Below are positions 28,064 through 41,841 of a stretch of 64,000 bases of DNA, in pieces. The notes under the pieces were generated by a model. It had not been told where the DNA came from and did no database searches. It worked only from the letters and a program-made list of their open reading frames with translations. Positions within the stretch are counted from its first letter, which is position 1. Every line of letters starts with the position of its first letter. The stretch is from Pseudomonadota bacterium (lineage in GTDB: Bacteria > Pseudomonadota > Gammaproteobacteria > Enterobacterales > Enterobacteriaceae). A program made the position numbers and the translations under genes. The stretch lies in assembly GCA_018261615.1 (NCBI GenBank), contig JAGTSE010000004.1:62001-126000 (forward strand), in the 5' to 3' direction.

Positions 28064-28933
28064 ATGACGTCTGGCAATCCGTGGGTTACCGCGCAGTGGC
28101 TGGACGATTTACTGCACCGCAATCCATCAGCCGAAACATGGCGGCTACTGGAAGTCGGCTATAACGCCGAACAAACCTATCGCGCTGGCCACATTCCCGG
28201 CGCGTATTACGTTGACACCCAGCTTGTTGAAAGCCTGCCGCTGTGGAATGTGGTACCGCCCAAAATACTGCGCACAATGCTGTCCCGTTACGGTTTACGC
28301 AGCGATATGACCGTCATTCTCTACAGCCGCGGCAACTACGCTGCCGAGCGGCTGGCGCAAATTCTGCTGTACGCTGGCGTCAACGATATCCGTCTGCTGA
28401 ATGGCGGCTGGCAAAGCTGGCAACGCGCAGGGCTGCGGCAAACGATCGACCAGCCTCCCGCCATCACCCCGCAGGATTTCGGCGCGCCGCTCCCTTCACA
28501 GCCACACTTTTTACTTAACATGGCGCAAACCCGACTACGGATGGCGCAGCCAGAGACCTTGCTGGTCAGCGTACGCAGTTGGGATGAGTTCAGCGGCGGC
28601 ACCAGTGGTTATCACTATATTTCCACTGCTGGCGATATTCCCGGGGCGCGCTGGGGACACGCTGGCGGCAACAGCCAGTTTATTGCTGATTACCATCATC
28701 CGGACGGTACTGTACGCTCCCCGCAAGAGATTGCCGCGCTATGGCAACAGCAACACATCACCGCCGATAAACAGGTGATTTTTTACTGTGGCACCGGCTG
28801 GCGCGCATCGCTGGCATTTTTGCTTGCCCGCGCGCTCGGCTGGCCGAAGATCGCCGTGTATGATGGCGGCTGGTTCGAGTGGAGCCAGCAGCAGAAAACG
28901 GAACAGACGGATGACAAATCTGAAAACAGTTGA
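28064..28933 (+). CDS. ynjE: Rhodanese-type thiosulfate sulfurtransferase, YnjE-like
   Basis: Rhodanese domains; active-site loop CGTGWRAS; position before nudG. Confidence 0.75.
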   Translation: MTSGNPWVTAQWLDDLLHRNPSAETWRLLEVGYNAEQTYRAGHIPGAYYVDTQLVESLPLWNVVPPKILRTMLSRYGLRSDMTVILYSRGNYAAERLAQILLYAGVNDIRLLNGGWQSWQRAGLRQTIDQPPAITPQDFGAPLPSQPHFLLNMAQTRLRMAQPETLLVSVRSWDEFSGGTSGYHYISTAGDIPGARWGHAGGNSQFIADYHHPDGTVRSPQEIAALWQQQHITADKQVIFYCGTGWRASLAFLLARALGWPKIAVYDGGWFEWSQQQKTEQTDDKSENS

Positions 28934-29327
28934 GGTGGTTGCGGCAATCATCGAGCGCGATGGCAAAATTTTGCTGGCACAACGTCCGCCGCACGCGGAT
29001 CAAGCCGGGCTATGGGAGTTTGCAGGCGGCAAGGTGGAAGCCGGGGAAACGCAGCCGCAGGCGCTAACGCGTGAGCTGCGCGAAGAACTGGGCATTGATG
29101 CCTTACCTGCTCGTTATGTCGCCAGCCACCAGCGGGAAGTGTCCGGGCGGATGATCCATCTGCATGCGTGGCATGTTGTTGCATTTCACGGTGAGCCAAC
29201 CCGCCACTATCACAGCGCCTTGTTGTGGTGCGAACCCGCTGATGCCCTGAACCAGGCGCTGGCACCAGCGGATATCCCGCTACTGGAAGCGTTTATGGCT
29301 TCACGCGCCGCCAGACCAGCGGATTAG
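28911..29327 (+). CDS. nudG: CTP/pyrimidine (deoxy)nucleotide pyrophosphohydrolase, Nudix
   Basis: MTNLKTVEVVAAIIERDGKILLAQRPPHADQAGLWEFAGGKVEAGETQPQALTRELREELGI (Nudix box). Confidence 0.92.
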   Translation: MTNLKTVEVVAAIIERDGKILLAQRPPHADQAGLWEFAGGKVEAGETQPQALTRELREELGIDALPARYVASHQREVSGRMIHLHAWHVVAFHGEPTRHYHSALLWCEPADALNQALAPADIPLLEAFMASRAARPAD

Positions 29328-29580
29328 TGGAAATCGCGCGTTCATCGCGCTGGCACTGTAACAACACGCCTTCGGCTTTCACCACCGCGCCTTCACTGTA
29401 ATTCTGATTGCCATACACGCAGCACTGGATGCACGGCTGCGTAGTTTGTGTCTGCCCACCGGAGCTAAAGACTTCCGGAGGGACATTCACTTCAATTCTC
29501 GGTGAGGGTAAACGATCGGCCAGCGCGCTACCCGCGGCTGCCACCAGTAACGCTGCTGCTATCCACAATAAACGGGCCAT
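29293..29580 (-). CDS. ynjH: YnjH family DUF1496 protein
   Basis: MARLLWIAAALLVAAAGSALADRLPSPRIEVNVPPEVFSSGGQ...; tail-to-tail overlap with nudG. Confidence 0.88.
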   Translation of the reverse strand: MARLLWIAAALLVAAAGSALADRLPSPRIEVNVPPEVFSSGGQTQTTQPCIQCCVYGNQNYSEGAVVKAEGVLLQCQRDERAISTNPLVWRRVKP

Positions 29581-29793
29581 AACTCTTCCTTTCTGATTGA
29601 CGCCACGTATTATTATAACGGCTCTCTTCCCCACAGCTTTAGTTTCCTCTGTCATCATTTTTTATGATGACATTACATACATTATTAATTTGCCTGGCGT
29701 GAGGTATTTTCTCTTTCGGTATGCGCCCTTACGAATGTTATAGTCCAAAAGCGCCCGTTTTTTGCGCACCACAACAAACCCACCTAAAAATAA

Positions 29794-31152
<1,359 letters not shown>

Positions 31153-31157
31153 TCAGT

Positions 31158-31232
31158 ATGCGGGCCGGACAAAGCATTTATGCCGCTGTCTGGCAATACC
31201 TGATGGTGCTTCGCTTATCAGGCCTACGGAAC
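31158..31232. repeat. REP/BIME-like palindromic sequence between gdhA and topB
   Basis: GCCGGACAAAGCATTTATGCCGCTGTCTGGC...CGCTTATCAGGCCTACGG. Confidence 0.6.
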
Positions 31233-33173
31233 TACTGCGTCGCCGCCCGCCTCAGATGATGGCGGGCGTTTTTTACTCCGTCCTTTGGCAAACGTTTTTT
31301 TCTTCTCGCCGCCCGGCGCAACCAGGCCACGGAACTGACGCACCGGCGTATTACGCGCCTGGTGGATCAGTTCATGCAGCGTACTGACCAGCGGCTGCAT
31401 GAAGTCCTGATATCGGCACTCTTTTTCGCTGATTTTCGTCAGCACCGACTCCCAGTGCGCCGTCATATCCGGTCTGGCTGCCATCTCCGGCAATGAATGG
31501 ATCAGCGCCCGCCCCGGTTCGGTGGCGTGAATGTAGCGCCCTTTTTTAACCAGAAAACTGCGTTTAAACAGCAGTTCGATAATTCCGGCGCGTGTCGCTT
31601 CCGTCCCCAGTCCGTCGGTGGCGCGCAGGATCTTTTTCAGATCTTTATCCTGCACAAAGCGGGCGATACCGGTCATCGCCGACAACAATGTCGCGTCGGT
31701 AAAGTGGCGCGGCGGCTGCGTCTGACGAGCCACCACTTCCCCCTTCTCGCACAACAGATCATCACCTTTCGCCACCACCGGCAGCGGCGTGCCGTCGTTC
31801 TCCTCATCGCGCTCTTTCGAACCCAACAGCGTTCGCCAGCCAGCTTCCGCCAGGAAACGCGCTTTGGCGATAAACTTGCCGTTGGCGATATCCAGATCGA
31901 TCTGGCATTTTCGGAACACCGCATCCGGGCAGAACTGCATCAGATACTGGCGGGCAATCAGGTTATAAACCCTGGCTTCGTTATCGCTAAGGTTCACTTT
32001 CGACGCCCGCGCGGTAGGAATAATGGCGTGGTGCGCATCGACCTTTTTGTCATCCCAGCAGCGGTTGCGCGTATCCGGGTTGACCACCGGTTGCGGCAGC
32101 AAATCCGGCGCATGCGCGCCAATCGCGTTCATCACCGCATGGCGCCCGGCAAAGTGCTCTTCAGGCAGATAGCGGCAATCCGAACGCGGATAGGTAATCA
32201 GCTTGTGGGTTTCGTACAACTTCTGGCAGATATCCAGCACATTTTGCGCACTGAGTCCGTAGCGTTTCGCCGCTTCAATCTGCAACACCGAAAGCGAAAA
32301 CGGCAGCGGTGCCAGTTCAGATTCGCGCTTATCGTTATACGCCGTAACCAGCGCCGGCTGGCCGGCGATGCGGCTGACGACATGTTCCGCCAGCGGACGA
32401 TGCAGCAGACGCCCTTCCTCATCCTGATATGGCTCGCAGGCATCGCTCGGCTGCCACAGGGCGGTAAAGCGCTCCCCGGCAGGCGTGACGATATGCGCTT
32501 TCACCTCAAAGAAATCTTTCGCTACGAAGTTTTCAATCTCTTCGTCGCGGCGCACCACCAGCCCGAGCACCGGCGTCTGTACGCGGCCGACCGAGAGCAC
32601 GCCCTGATAGCCAGCATTGCGCCCCAGCAGCGTATAAGCGCGGGTCATGTTGATACCGTACAGCCAGTCGGCGCGGGCGCGGGCCAGCGCCGATACGCAC
32701 AGCGGAATAAACTCGCTGTTGGCGCGCAGACGTTCGATCGCGCGCTCCACCGCCTGCGGGTTGAGATCGTTAATCAGGCAACGTTGCACCTGTTGCCGTT
32801 TTTCCGGCGCCAGTTGCAGGTAGTCGATCACCTCATCCACCAGCAACTGCCCTTCGCGATCCGGGTCACCGGCGTGCACCACCTGCTCGGCATCCGCGAG
32901 CAGGCGTTTAATGACATTGATCTGTTTCAGCACCGACGGGCGCGGTTGCAGCTGCCATTTTTCCGGCACAATCGGCAAATCCGCCAGATTCCAGCGGGCG
33001 TAGCGGCTGTCGTAGGCATCCGGCTGCGCCTGCTCTAGCAGGTGACCGATACACCAAGTCACCACCTGACCATTACCGCACTCAATATAGCCGTCGCCTT
33101 TGCGATGCGGTTTGGGTAGCACATCGGCAATGGCGCGGGCCAGACTGGGCTTTTCGGCAATAAATAACCGCAT
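31224..33173 (-). CDS. topB: DNA topoisomerase III
   Basis: [47 protein letters not shown]. Confidence 0.97.
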   Translation of the reverse strand: MRLFIAEKPSLARAIADVLPKPHRKGDGYIECGNGQVVTWCIGHLLEQAQPDAYDSRYARWNLADLPIVPEKWQLQPRPSVLKQINVIKRLLADAEQVVHAGDPDREGQLLVDEVIDYLQLAPEKRQQVQRCLINDLNPQAVERAIERLRANSEFIPLCVSALARARADWLYGINMTRAYTLLGRNAGYQGVLSVGRVQTPVLGLVVRRDEEIENFVAKDFFEVKAHIVTPAGERFTALWQPSDACEPYQDEEGRLLHRPLAEHVVSRIAGQPALVTAYNDKRESELAPLPFSLSVLQIEAAKRYGLSAQNVLDICQKLYETHKLITYPRSDCRYLPEEHFAGRHAVMNAIGAHAPDLLPQPVVNPDTRNRCWDDKKVDAHHAIIPTARASKVNLSDNEARVYNLIARQYLMQFCPDAVFRKCQIDLDIANGKFIAKARFLAEAGWRTLLGSKERDEENDGTPLPVVAKGDDLLCEKGEVVARQTQPPRHFTDATLLSAMTGIARFVQDKDLKKILRATDGLGTEATRAGIIELLFKRSFLVKKGRYIHATEPGRALIHSLPEMAARPDMTAHWESVLTKISEKECRYQDFMQPLVSTLHELIHQARNTPVRQFRGLVAPGGEKKKTFAKGRSKKRPPSSEAGGDAVVP

Positions 33174-33176
33174 GGA

Positions 33177-34220
33177 TTAACGGATCTCGATCATTGGACG
33201 ACCACCGCGAGCGCTGACCAGCTCGCCAATGGCGCTCAGTTCAATGCCATACTCTGCCGCCGTGGTTTTCACTTCGTTTTCCGCTTCCGGCGACACCGCC
33301 AGCAGCAGGCCGCCGGATGTTTGCGGATCGCACAGTAAATCGCGCACGGGCGCAGGCATTTCGCCCATCAGATGCCCATAGCTGGCGAAGTTGCGCTGCG
33401 TACCACCCGGCACGGCGCCTTTGGCAATATACTCTTCGACGCCCGGCAGTTTCGGCACAGACTGATAATTCACCTGCGCCTGCACGCCAGCGCCCTGGCA
33501 CATCTCGCTCAGATGGCCGAGCAGGCCAAAGCCGGTGACGTCAGTCATCGCTCGCACCCCGTCAATGTTCGCAAAGGCTGCGCCAGCAATATTCATCCGG
33601 CACATCACTTCCGTTGCCAGACCCACATGCTCCGTCCTGAGCAAAGATTTTTTTTCGGCGGTGGTTAATACGCCAATGCCCAGAGGTTTAGTGAGGAACA
33701 GTTTGCAGCCCGCCTGTGCAGTGCTGTTTTTCTTCACACGTTCTGTCTGCACTATGCCGGTAACGGCGAGACCAAAAATCGGCTCCGGCGCATCGATAGA
33801 GTGACCACCCGCCAGCGCAATACCTGCCTGCCGGCAGGCAAAACGCCCGCCGTCGATCACTTCACGGGCAATTTCCGGCGGCAGTTTATCAAGCGGCCAG
33901 CCGAGGATGGCAATCGCCATGATCGGTTTTCCCCCCATCGCGAAGACATCGCTGATGGCATTGGTTGCCGCAATACGGCCAAAATCAAACGGATTATCGA
34001 CAATAGGCATAAAAAAATCGGTGGTACTGATAATGCAAGTGCCGTTACCAAGATCGTAAACTGCGGCGTCGTCGCGCGTTTCATTACCGACCAGCAGATT
34101 CGGGTCGAGAAACTTCGCCTGCTCGCTGTGCAGAATAGTATCCAGCACTTTGGGGGAAATTTTACAACCGCAACCGGCTCCGTGGCTGTATTGCGTTAAA
34201 CGAATGGTTTGCTCGCTCAT
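33177..34220 (-). CDS. selD: Selenophosphate synthase (Cys form)
   Basis: [30 protein letters not shown]. Confidence 0.97.
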   Translation of the reverse strand: MSEQTIRLTQYSHGAGCGCKISPKVLDTILHSEQAKFLDPNLLVGNETRDDAAVYDLGNGTCIISTTDFFMPIVDNPFDFGRIAATNAISDVFAMGGKPIMAIAILGWPLDKLPPEIAREVIDGGRFACRQAGIALAGGHSIDAPEPIFGLAVTGIVQTERVKKNSTAQAGCKLFLTKPLGIGVLTTAEKKSLLRTEHVGLATEVMCRMNIAGAAFANIDGVRAMTDVTGFGLLGHLSEMCQGAGVQAQVNYQSVPKLPGVEEYIAKGAVPGGTQRNFASYGHLMGEMPAPVRDLLCDPQTSGGLLLAVSPEAENEVKTTAAEYGIELSAIGELVSARGGRPMIEIR

Positions 34221-34499
34221 GGACATCTCCTGTCATTGCAATCCCGTTATGGTAGCGCCCAAACGACATGGTGGTAAGTCTGCGTGTCTGAATTCACGCG
34301 CTATTGCTCATTAAGCGAACGAATAACAGCATTTCGCTGCTGAGTATGTCGCCACATAACATCACTGAACTCAATACACGGCCATTTTGCGATGCAGAGC
34401 AATTTCTTAACTCGTGAGTTTATTTATTACTGTTATATGACAGAAATATTGCTTATCTTTTCCGTCTGAGGATGTTATTGATAATTAAAGGAATCACTA

Positions 34500-35246
34500 A
34501 TGAAAAAACGTTTACTTGCCCTCTGCATTGCCAGTTTGTTCTCTGTTAATACCTTTGCGCTTGTCCCTGCGGGCAACGATGCCACCACTAAACCAGACCT
34601 CTACTACCTGGAGAATGCGCAGGCGATTGACAGCCTGGCGCTGCTGCCGCCACCGCCGGAAGTGGGCAGCATTGCGTTTCTCAACGATCAGGCAATGTAT
34701 GAACAAGGCCGCCTGCTGCGCAACACAGAACGTGGTAAACAGGCGGCGATTGACGCCAACCTGAGCAGCGGCGGCGTCGCCAATGCCTTCTCGACGGCAT
34801 TCGGTTCAGCGATTACTGAAAAAGATTCCCCGCAATTGCATAAGCTCCTGACCAATATGATTGAGGATGCGGGCGATCTGGCGACGCGCAGTGCCAAACA
34901 GAAGTACATGCGCATCCGCCCGTTTGCCTTCTATGGTGTGCCGACCTGTAATACCAAAGAGCAGGATGAATTGTCGAAAAACGGCTCCTATCCTTCCGGA
35001 CACACCTCAATTGGCTGGGCAACGGCGTTGGTGCTCGCGGAAATTAACCCGCAGCGTCAGGATCAGATCCTCAAACGCGGCTACGAACTGGGGCAAAGCC
35101 GGGTCATCTGCGGCTACCACTGGCAGAGTGATGTTGATGCCGCGCGGATTGTCGGTTCTGCCGTTGTCGCCACGCTGCACACCAGCCCGGCATTCCAGAT
35201 GCAATTGCAGAAAGCCAAAGAGGAGTTTGCTGCGAAGAATAAGTAG
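34500..35246 (+). CDS. Class A non-specific acid phosphatase (PhoC/PhoN type)
   Basis: Signal peptide; KYMRIRPF ... [11 protein letters not shown] ... [12 protein letters not shown] = KX6RP-PSGH-SRX5HX3D. Confidence 0.93.
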   Translation: MKKRLLALCIASLFSVNTFALVPAGNDATTKPDLYYLENAQAIDSLALLPPPPEVGSIAFLNDQAMYEQGRLLRNTERGKQAAIDANLSSGGVANAFSTAFGSAITEKDSPQLHKLLTNMIEDAGDLATRSAKQKYMRIRPFAFYGVPTCNTKEQDELSKNGSYPSGHTSIGWATALVLAEINPQRQDQILKRGYELGQSRVICGYHWQSDVDAARIVGSAVVATLHTSPAFQMQLQKAKEEFAAKNK

Positions 35247-35256
35247 CAAATTAATA

Positions 35257-35297
35257 AGGCAGGTCGGATGGCGCTAACGCTTATCCGGCCTGTGAAA
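35257..35297. repeat. REP-like element
   Basis: GGCAGGTCGGATGGCGCTAACGCTTATCCGGCCTG. Confidence 0.6.
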
Positions 35298-35310
35298 ATA
35301 GATGCGGTGA

Positions 35311-35862
35311 TTAAAAACGCGTTACGAACGGAGCAATATTCGGAACTGTAACGGTGGTGGAGGCTTTCAGTTGCGGCGTGCCAAGGTACAGAAATCCGAC
35401 GATTTTGTCCTGCTCGCGGCAGGCAAACGCCTCACGCACCTGCAGGCTGTCGGTCAGCGGGCCGGTACGCCAGATACCATTGAATCCCTGCGCCAGCGCC
35501 GCCATCTGCATCGCCATCACTGCGCAGCCAGCAGAAAGCAGTTGTTCCCACTGCGGCACTTTATGATCCATTTCACATTTGGCGACCACAGTAATAATCA
35601 GCGGCGCGCGCAGCGGCGAAGTGCGCGCTTTCTCAATGCCTTTCTCATCCTGGCCCGCCGCAATCGCGCCCTGCTCCAGCACCTTACCTAAACGTTCGCG
35701 CCCTTCGCCGTCGATAACGAAAAAATGCCACGGTTGCAGCGTACCGTGATCGGGTGCACGCATACCGGCACGCAGAATGTTATCCAGTTGTTCACCTGCT
35801 GGTGCAGGTTCCGCCAGACGTGACGCGCTACGACGGTTGACGAGTAGTTCAAGTGCATCCAT
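35311..35862 (-). CDS. ydjA: Nitroreductase family protein YdjA
   Basis: [40 protein letters not shown]. Confidence 0.94.
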   Translation of the reverse strand: MDALELLVNRRSASRLAEPAPAGEQLDNILRAGMRAPDHGTLQPWHFFVIDGEGRERLGKVLEQGAIAAGQDEKGIEKARTSPLRAPLIITVVAKCEMDHKVPQWEQLLSAGCAVMAMQMAALAQGFNGIWRTGPLTDSLQVREAFACREQDKIVGFLYLGTPQLKASTTVTVPNIAPFVTRF

Positions 35863-36024
35863 TAGTTAAACTCCTGTATTGAAATTTATTCTTAAAATTA
35901 ACACGGACGTAGAATTTGTTACAGCGCCGCAGGCGATTCCTGCTGACAAGAGGCTGCGGGGTAATTAGGATAACCACACTTCGCCGCCCGGGCAGCGGTG
36001 GCCTAAACAAACCAGGGAGAATAC

Positions 36025-37878
36025 ATGCGAACACTTTGGCGTTTTATTGCCGGTTTTTTTCGATGGAGCTGGCGATTGCTGAACCTTATCCGCAATCTGG
36101 TGTTGAATTTGTTCTTCATCCTGCTGGTTCTGGTGGGTGTCGGGATCTGGATGCAGGTAAGCGACAGCAAAACCGAGCACAGCAATCGCGGCGCATTACT
36201 GCTGGATATCACTGGCGTGGTGGTCGATAAAACTTCAACCAGCGGACGTCTGGGCGCACTGAGCCGCCAGCTCTTTGGTGCCAGTTCCGATCGACTTCAG
36301 GAGAATTCGCTGTTTGATATCGTTGAGACCATTCGCCAGGCGCAGCACGATCGCAATATCACCGGTATTGTGATGGATCTAAAAAATTTCGCCGGTGCCG
36401 ATCAACCATCAATGCAGTATATCGGTAAAGCGCTGCGCGAGTTCCGCGACAGCGGTAAACCGGTTTACGCCATTGGTGATAACTACAGCCAGGGCCAGTA
36501 TTACCTTGCCAGCTTCGCCAATAAGATCTGGCTGTCGCCGCAGGGCGTAGTGGATCTGCACGGTTTCGCCACCAATGGCCTCTACTACAAGACGCTGCTG
36601 GATAAACTGAAAGTCACCACACATGTGTTCCGCGTCGGCACGTATAAATCTGCCGTTGAACCGTTTATTCGTGACGATATGTCCCCTGCGGCACGCGAAG
36701 CGGACAGCCGCTGGATCAACGAGCTGTGGCAAAACTACCTTAATACCGTTGCTGCAAACCGTCAGATCACGGCGCAGCAGGTATTCCCAGGCGCGCAGGC
36801 GATTCTGGACGGTCTGCGCAAAGCCGATGGCGACACGGCAAAATATGCGCTCGACAACAAGCTGGTGGATGAGCTGGGTTCCGCTGCAGACGCTGAAAAA
36901 GCGATGACCAAACAGTTTGGCTGGAGCAGCGAAGATAAAAACTTCCGCGCCGTTAGCATGTATGACTATCAGACGAAGAAACCGAGCGATGTCGGCGGTA
37001 TCGTTGCCGTGATCTTCGCTAACGGGGCCATCATGGATGGCGAAGAAACGGCGGGGAATGTCGGCGGTGATACCACGGCCGCACAGATCCGCGACGCACG
37101 TCTTGATCCAAAAGTGAAAGCGATCGTCCTGCGGGTGAACAGCCCTGGCGGCAGCGTCAGCGCATCCGAAATCATCCGCTCTGAACTGGCGGCAGCAAAA
37201 GCGGCCGGCAAACCTGTGGTGGTGTCGATGGGTGGCATGGCGGCCTCCGGCGGCTACTGGATCTCGACTCCGGCGAATTACATCATCGCTAATGCCAGTA
37301 CCCTGACCGGATCGATTGGTATTTTTGGCGTGATCAATACGCTGGAAAATAGCCTCGATACCATCGGCGTGCATACCGACGGCGTCGCCACGTCGCCACT
37401 GGCGGATGTCAGTATGACCAAAGCGCTGCCTGACGAAGTTCAGCAGATGATGCAACTGAGCATCGATAACGGCTACAAGCGCTTTATCACGCTGGTCGCC
37501 CAGTCACGCAACAGCACGCCTGAGCAGATCGATAAGATTGCTCAGGGCCATGTCTGGACAGGTCAGGATGCGAAAAACAACGGTCTGGTTGATGCGTTGG
37601 GCGATTTCGACGATGCGCTGGCGAAAGCCGCGGAACTGGCGAAACTCAAGCAGTGGCATGTGGATTACTACGAAGAAGAACCAGGCTTCTTTGATCGGGT
37701 AATGGACAGCATGACTGGATCCGTGCGCGCGATGCTGCCGCAGGCGTTGCAGGCTTACTTGCCTGCGCCGCTGGTCAGCGCTGCGCAGGAAGTAAAAGCC
37801 GAAACGGACAAACTGGCGGTGTTTAACGATCCACAAAATCGTTACGCCCTCTGTCTGAACTGCGCCAATATCCGCTAA
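36025..37878 (+). CDS. sppA: Signal peptide peptidase SppA (protease IV)
   Basis: [24 protein letters not shown]...; [24 protein letters not shown]. Confidence 0.96.
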   Translation: MRTLWRFIAGFFRWSWRLLNLIRNLVLNLFFILLVLVGVGIWMQVSDSKTEHSNRGALLLDITGVVVDKTSTSGRLGALSRQLFGASSDRLQENSLFDIVETIRQAQHDRNITGIVMDLKNFAGADQPSMQYIGKALREFRDSGKPVYAIGDNYSQGQYYLASFANKIWLSPQGVVDLHGFATNGLYYKTLLDKLKVTTHVFRVGTYKSAVEPFIRDDMSPAAREADSRWINELWQNYLNTVAANRQITAQQVFPGAQAILDGLRKADGDTAKYALDNKLVDELGSAADAEKAMTKQFGWSSEDKNFRAVSMYDYQTKKPSDVGGIVAVIFANGAIMDGEETAGNVGGDTTAAQIRDARLDPKVKAIVLRVNSPGGSVSASEIIRSELAAAKAAGKPVVVSMGGMAASGGYWISTPANYIIANASTLTGSIGIFGVINTLENSLDTIGVHTDGVATSPLADVSMTKALPDEVQQMMQLSIDNGYKRFITLVAQSRNSTPEQIDKIAQGHVWTGQDAKNNGLVDALGDFDDALAKAAELAKLKQWHVDYYEEEPGFFDRVMDSMTGSVRAMLPQALQAYLPAPLVSAAQEVKAETDKLAVFNDPQNRYALCLNCANIR

Positions 37879-37939
37879 ACTCACCTCACACGTCCCCTCC
37901 ACCGGAGGGGATTTTTTTAGATGCGGCAAGAACGAAACC

Positions 37940-38956
37940 ATGCAAAAAAAATCTATTTACGTTGCTTATACCGGCGGTACCATCGGTATGCAACGCTCAG
38001 AACACGGTTATGTGCCGGTTTCCGGCCACCTGCAACGTCAACTGGCGCTGATGCCGGAGTTCCATCGTCCCGAGATGCCGGATTTTACCATTCACGAATA
38101 TGCCCCGCTGATGGATTCTTCTGATATGACGCCGGAAGACTGGCAGCATATTGCTGACGATGTAAAAACGCATTACGACAAGTACGACGGTTTTGTCATT
38201 CTGCACGGCACAGACACCATGGCGTACACCGCGTCAGCACTGTCGTTTATGCTGGAAAATCTTGGTAAGCCAGTAATTGTGACAGGGTCACAAATCCCAC
38301 TCGCCGAACTTCGCTCCGACGGACAAATTAATCTGCTGAACGCGCTGTATGTGGCGGCAAACTTCCCGATTAACGAAGTGACGCTGTTCTTCAACAATCG
38401 TCTCTATCGCGGCAACCGCACCACCAAAGCGCATGCGGACGGTTTTGATGCTTTCGCTTCGCCGAATCTGCCGCCGCTGCTGGAAGCCGGTATTCACATT
38501 CGCCGCCTCAATACGCCGCCTGCACCGCACACGGTGGGAGAGTTGATCGTGCATCCTATCACCCCGCAACCGATTGGCGTGGTGACGATTTATCCGGGGA
38601 TCTCCGCCGATGTGGTACGTAACTTCCTGCTTCAGCCGGTAAAAGCATTGATTCTACGCTCCTATGGCGTGGGAAATGCGCCGCAAAACGGCGAGTTCCT
38701 GAAAGCCTTGCAGGATGCCAGCGCGCGCGGCATCGTGGTGGTTAACCTGACGCAATGTATGTCCGGCAAGGTGAATATGGGCGGCTACGCTACCGGTAAC
38801 GCTCTCGCCCACGCCGGGGTGATTGGCGGCGCGGATATGACCGTCGAAGCCACGCTGACTAAACTGCACTACCTGCTGAGCCAGCAGCTTGATGCGGACG
38901 CTATACGTACCGCCATGATGCAAAATTTGCGCGGTGAACTGACGCCGGATGAGTGA
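37940..38956 (+). CDS. ansA: Cytoplasmic asparaginase I
   Basis: MQKKSIYVAYTGGTIGMQRSEHGYVPVSGHLQRQL. Confidence 0.96.
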   Translation: MQKKSIYVAYTGGTIGMQRSEHGYVPVSGHLQRQLALMPEFHRPEMPDFTIHEYAPLMDSSDMTPEDWQHIADDVKTHYDKYDGFVILHGTDTMAYTASALSFMLENLGKPVIVTGSQIPLAELRSDGQINLLNALYVAANFPINEVTLFFNNRLYRGNRTTKAHADGFDAFASPNLPPLLEAGIHIRRLNTPPAPHTVGELIVHPITPQPIGVVTIYPGISADVVRNFLLQPVKALILRSYGVGNAPQNGEFLKALQDASARGIVVVNLTQCMSGKVNMGGYATGNALAHAGVIGGADMTVEATLTKLHYLLSQQLDADAIRTAMMQNLRGELTPDE

Positions 38957-38966
38957 GGAGGTTTGT

Positions 38967-39608
38967 ATGACGCAACGGGCTCTACTGTTGGTCGATATCC
39001 AGAATGATTTTTGCGCCGGCGGTGCGCTGACCGTGGCCGAAGGCGACAGCATCGTGGATATTGCTAATACCTTGATCGACTGGTGCAAAACACGCGGCGA
39101 TGCGGTACTGGCAAGCCAGGACTGGCACCCCGCCAATCACGGCAGCTTTGCCAGCCAGCACGGGGTTGCGCCGTTCAGTACCGGCGAGCTGGACGGCTTA
39201 GCGCAAACCTTCTGGCCGGATCACTGTGTGCAGAACAGTGACGGTGCGGCGCTGCACCCGCTGCTGAATCAGCAGGCAATTGATGAAGTGTTCCGCAAAG
39301 GCGAAGATCCGAAGATCGACAGTTACAGCGCGTTTTTCGATAACGATCACCGCAAAGCTACGGCGCTGCACGGCTGGCTGCAACAGCACGGTATTCGCGA
39401 GGTTATCGTGCTGGGGCTGGCCACCGACTACTGCGTCAAATTCAGCGTGCTGGATGCGTTGCAGCTGGGCTACGAGGTCAGCGTGATCACCGACGGCTGC
39501 CGGGGTGTCAATATCCAGCCGCAGGACAGCACGCAGGCATTTATGGAGATGGCGGTAGAAGGCGCCACGCTCTATACACTGGCGGACTGGCAGGAAACAC
39601 ACGCCTGA
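38967..39608 (+). CDS. pncA: Nicotinamidase
   Basis: MTQRALLLVDIQNDFCAGGALTVAEGDSIV...GLATDYCVKFSVLDAL. Confidence 0.95.
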   Translation: MTQRALLLVDIQNDFCAGGALTVAEGDSIVDIANTLIDWCKTRGDAVLASQDWHPANHGSFASQHGVAPFSTGELDGLAQTFWPDHCVQNSDGAALHPLLNQQAIDEVFRKGEDPKIDSYSAFFDNDHRKATALHGWLQQHGIREVIVLGLATDYCVKFSVLDALQLGYEVSVITDGCRGVNIQPQDSTQAFMEMAVEGATLYTLADWQETHA

Positions 39609-39611
39609 GGG

Positions 39612-39695
39612 AAAGAGCCGGACGGCGGCTATTGTCTGTCCGGCTTACCATTTTACAGGCCAGATAAGGCAAAGCCGCCCTCCAGCATCGCACGG
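39612..39695. repeat. REP-like palindromes between pncA and yeaC
   Basis: GCCGGACGGCGGCTATTGTCTGTCCGGC...GGCCAGATAAGGCAAAGCCGCC. Confidence 0.55.
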
Positions 39696-39698
39696 CGC

Positions 39699-39974
39699 TT
39701 ATGACTTGAACGTCGCTATCGGCTTCGGCGCAATGCCGAAATCCTCTTTCAACTGCTGCTTACTTTTCATCACCATCTGCCCGTTGGTGTCGATGGTCAT
39801 GTGCTGCGCCTGCGTATTATTGCGCGCCTGCCATAGCATCACCAGTTGCAGGCTGTTCTCTTTTTGCTCCGGCGTCAGCGCCACGCCGTCTGGCCATTTA
39901 CCTAATTCGACAGCCGTCGCCAGTCGCTGATAGATCTCCGGAGTCATACTGTTAACAATTTGTTCGAGATCCAT
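39699..39974 (-). CDS. yeaC: YeaC family DUF1315 protein
   Basis: MDLEQIVNSMTPEIYQRLATAVELGKWPDG. Confidence 0.92.
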   Translation of the reverse strand: MDLEQIVNSMTPEIYQRLATAVELGKWPDGVALTPEQKENSLQLVMLWQARNNTQAQHMTIDTNGQMVMKSKQQLKEDFGIAPKPIATFKS

Positions 39975-40012
39975 ATTAGTCACCTCCGTGGAATAATAGC
40001 TGAATCGATTTT

Positions 40013-40426
40013 TCAACCGTGAGTCCGGGTACCGTCTTCATCATCCGTGAAACTCAGCGAGGCGGAGTTCACGCAATAACGCTCCCCGGTCGGCTGCGGG
40101 CCGTCCGGGAAGACATGGCCCAGATGCGCATCACATTTCCCACAGCGAATTTCTATGCGCTGCATACCGTGGGAATAGTCATTGATGTAGCGGATCGCGT
40201 CTTCGCTTACCGGTTCGAAAAAACTCGGCCAGCCGCAGCCAGAATCATACTTAGTTTGAGAGTTGAACAGCGCAGCATCACACACCAGACAATGGTAAAC
40301 GCCATCACGTTTGTTATGCAGCAGATGGCCCGTAAAAGGGGGTTCTGTGCCGTGATTTTGCGTCACGTAAAACTGCATTTCAGTCAAATCTTTCTTCAGG
40401 TCGTCTTCGGAGGAATTCTTCGGCAT
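40013..40426 (-). CDS. msrB: Peptide-methionine (R)-S-oxide reductase
   Basis: [33 protein letters not shown]...[20 protein letters not shown]. Confidence 0.96.
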   Translation of the reverse strand: MPKNSSEDDLKKDLTEMQFYVTQNHGTEPPFTGHLLHNKRDGVYHCLVCDAALFNSQTKYDSGCGWPSFFEPVSEDAIRYINDYSHGMQRIEIRCGKCDAHLGHVFPDGPQPTGERYCVNSASLSFTDDEDGTRTHG

Positions 40427-40757
40427 ATGCTTACATCTCACGGTAAAAGTAAGACCATTTTCCCCAACGATTCTAACAAAACATTAACACCAGGGTGCTA
40501 ACTTTTGTTCTAAACTTAGCAGTTGCGATAAAGCAGCCAGGTAATTGTGACAAGTTTCACATTTTTATCCTGTCTGCCCTTTAAAATCCCACGCGGCGCC
40601 TCCATATGGGGAGGATGCTCAAAGGAAGAGTGAGGCGAGTCAGTCGAACAAAGGTTATGCGGAGGATTGATTTGTCGCAATGATTGACACGATTCCGCTT
40701 GACGCTGCGTACGGTTTTTGTAATTTTACAGCCAACCTTTTATTCACTAACAAATAG

Positions 40758-41765
<1,008 letters not shown>

Positions 41766-41786
41766 GTTGAGATGAGAACATGATCT

Positions 41787-41818
41787 GAAAGAGCGACCTC
41801 GGTCGCTCTTTTTTTTGT
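41787..41818 (+). terminator. gapA terminator
   Basis: AAAGAGCGACCTCGGTCGCTCTTTTTTTT. Confidence 0.85.
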
Positions 41819-41841
41819 TTTCAAGACAGAGGATTGCGTTA

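Noticed and set aside
27451-28122. 223-aa minus-strand ORF
   Set aside because: Antisense to xthA
31497-33038. 513-aa plus-strand ORF
   Set aside because: Antisense to topB; arises from codon bias of a high-GC gene, with no recognisable domains
34420-34460. Possible PhoP box upstream of the acid phosphatase
   Set aside because: Spacing between GTTTA-like half-sites does not fit the 11-bp PhoP box periodicity
36409-37455. 348-aa minus-strand ORF
   Set aside because: Antisense to sppA; no plausible protein family
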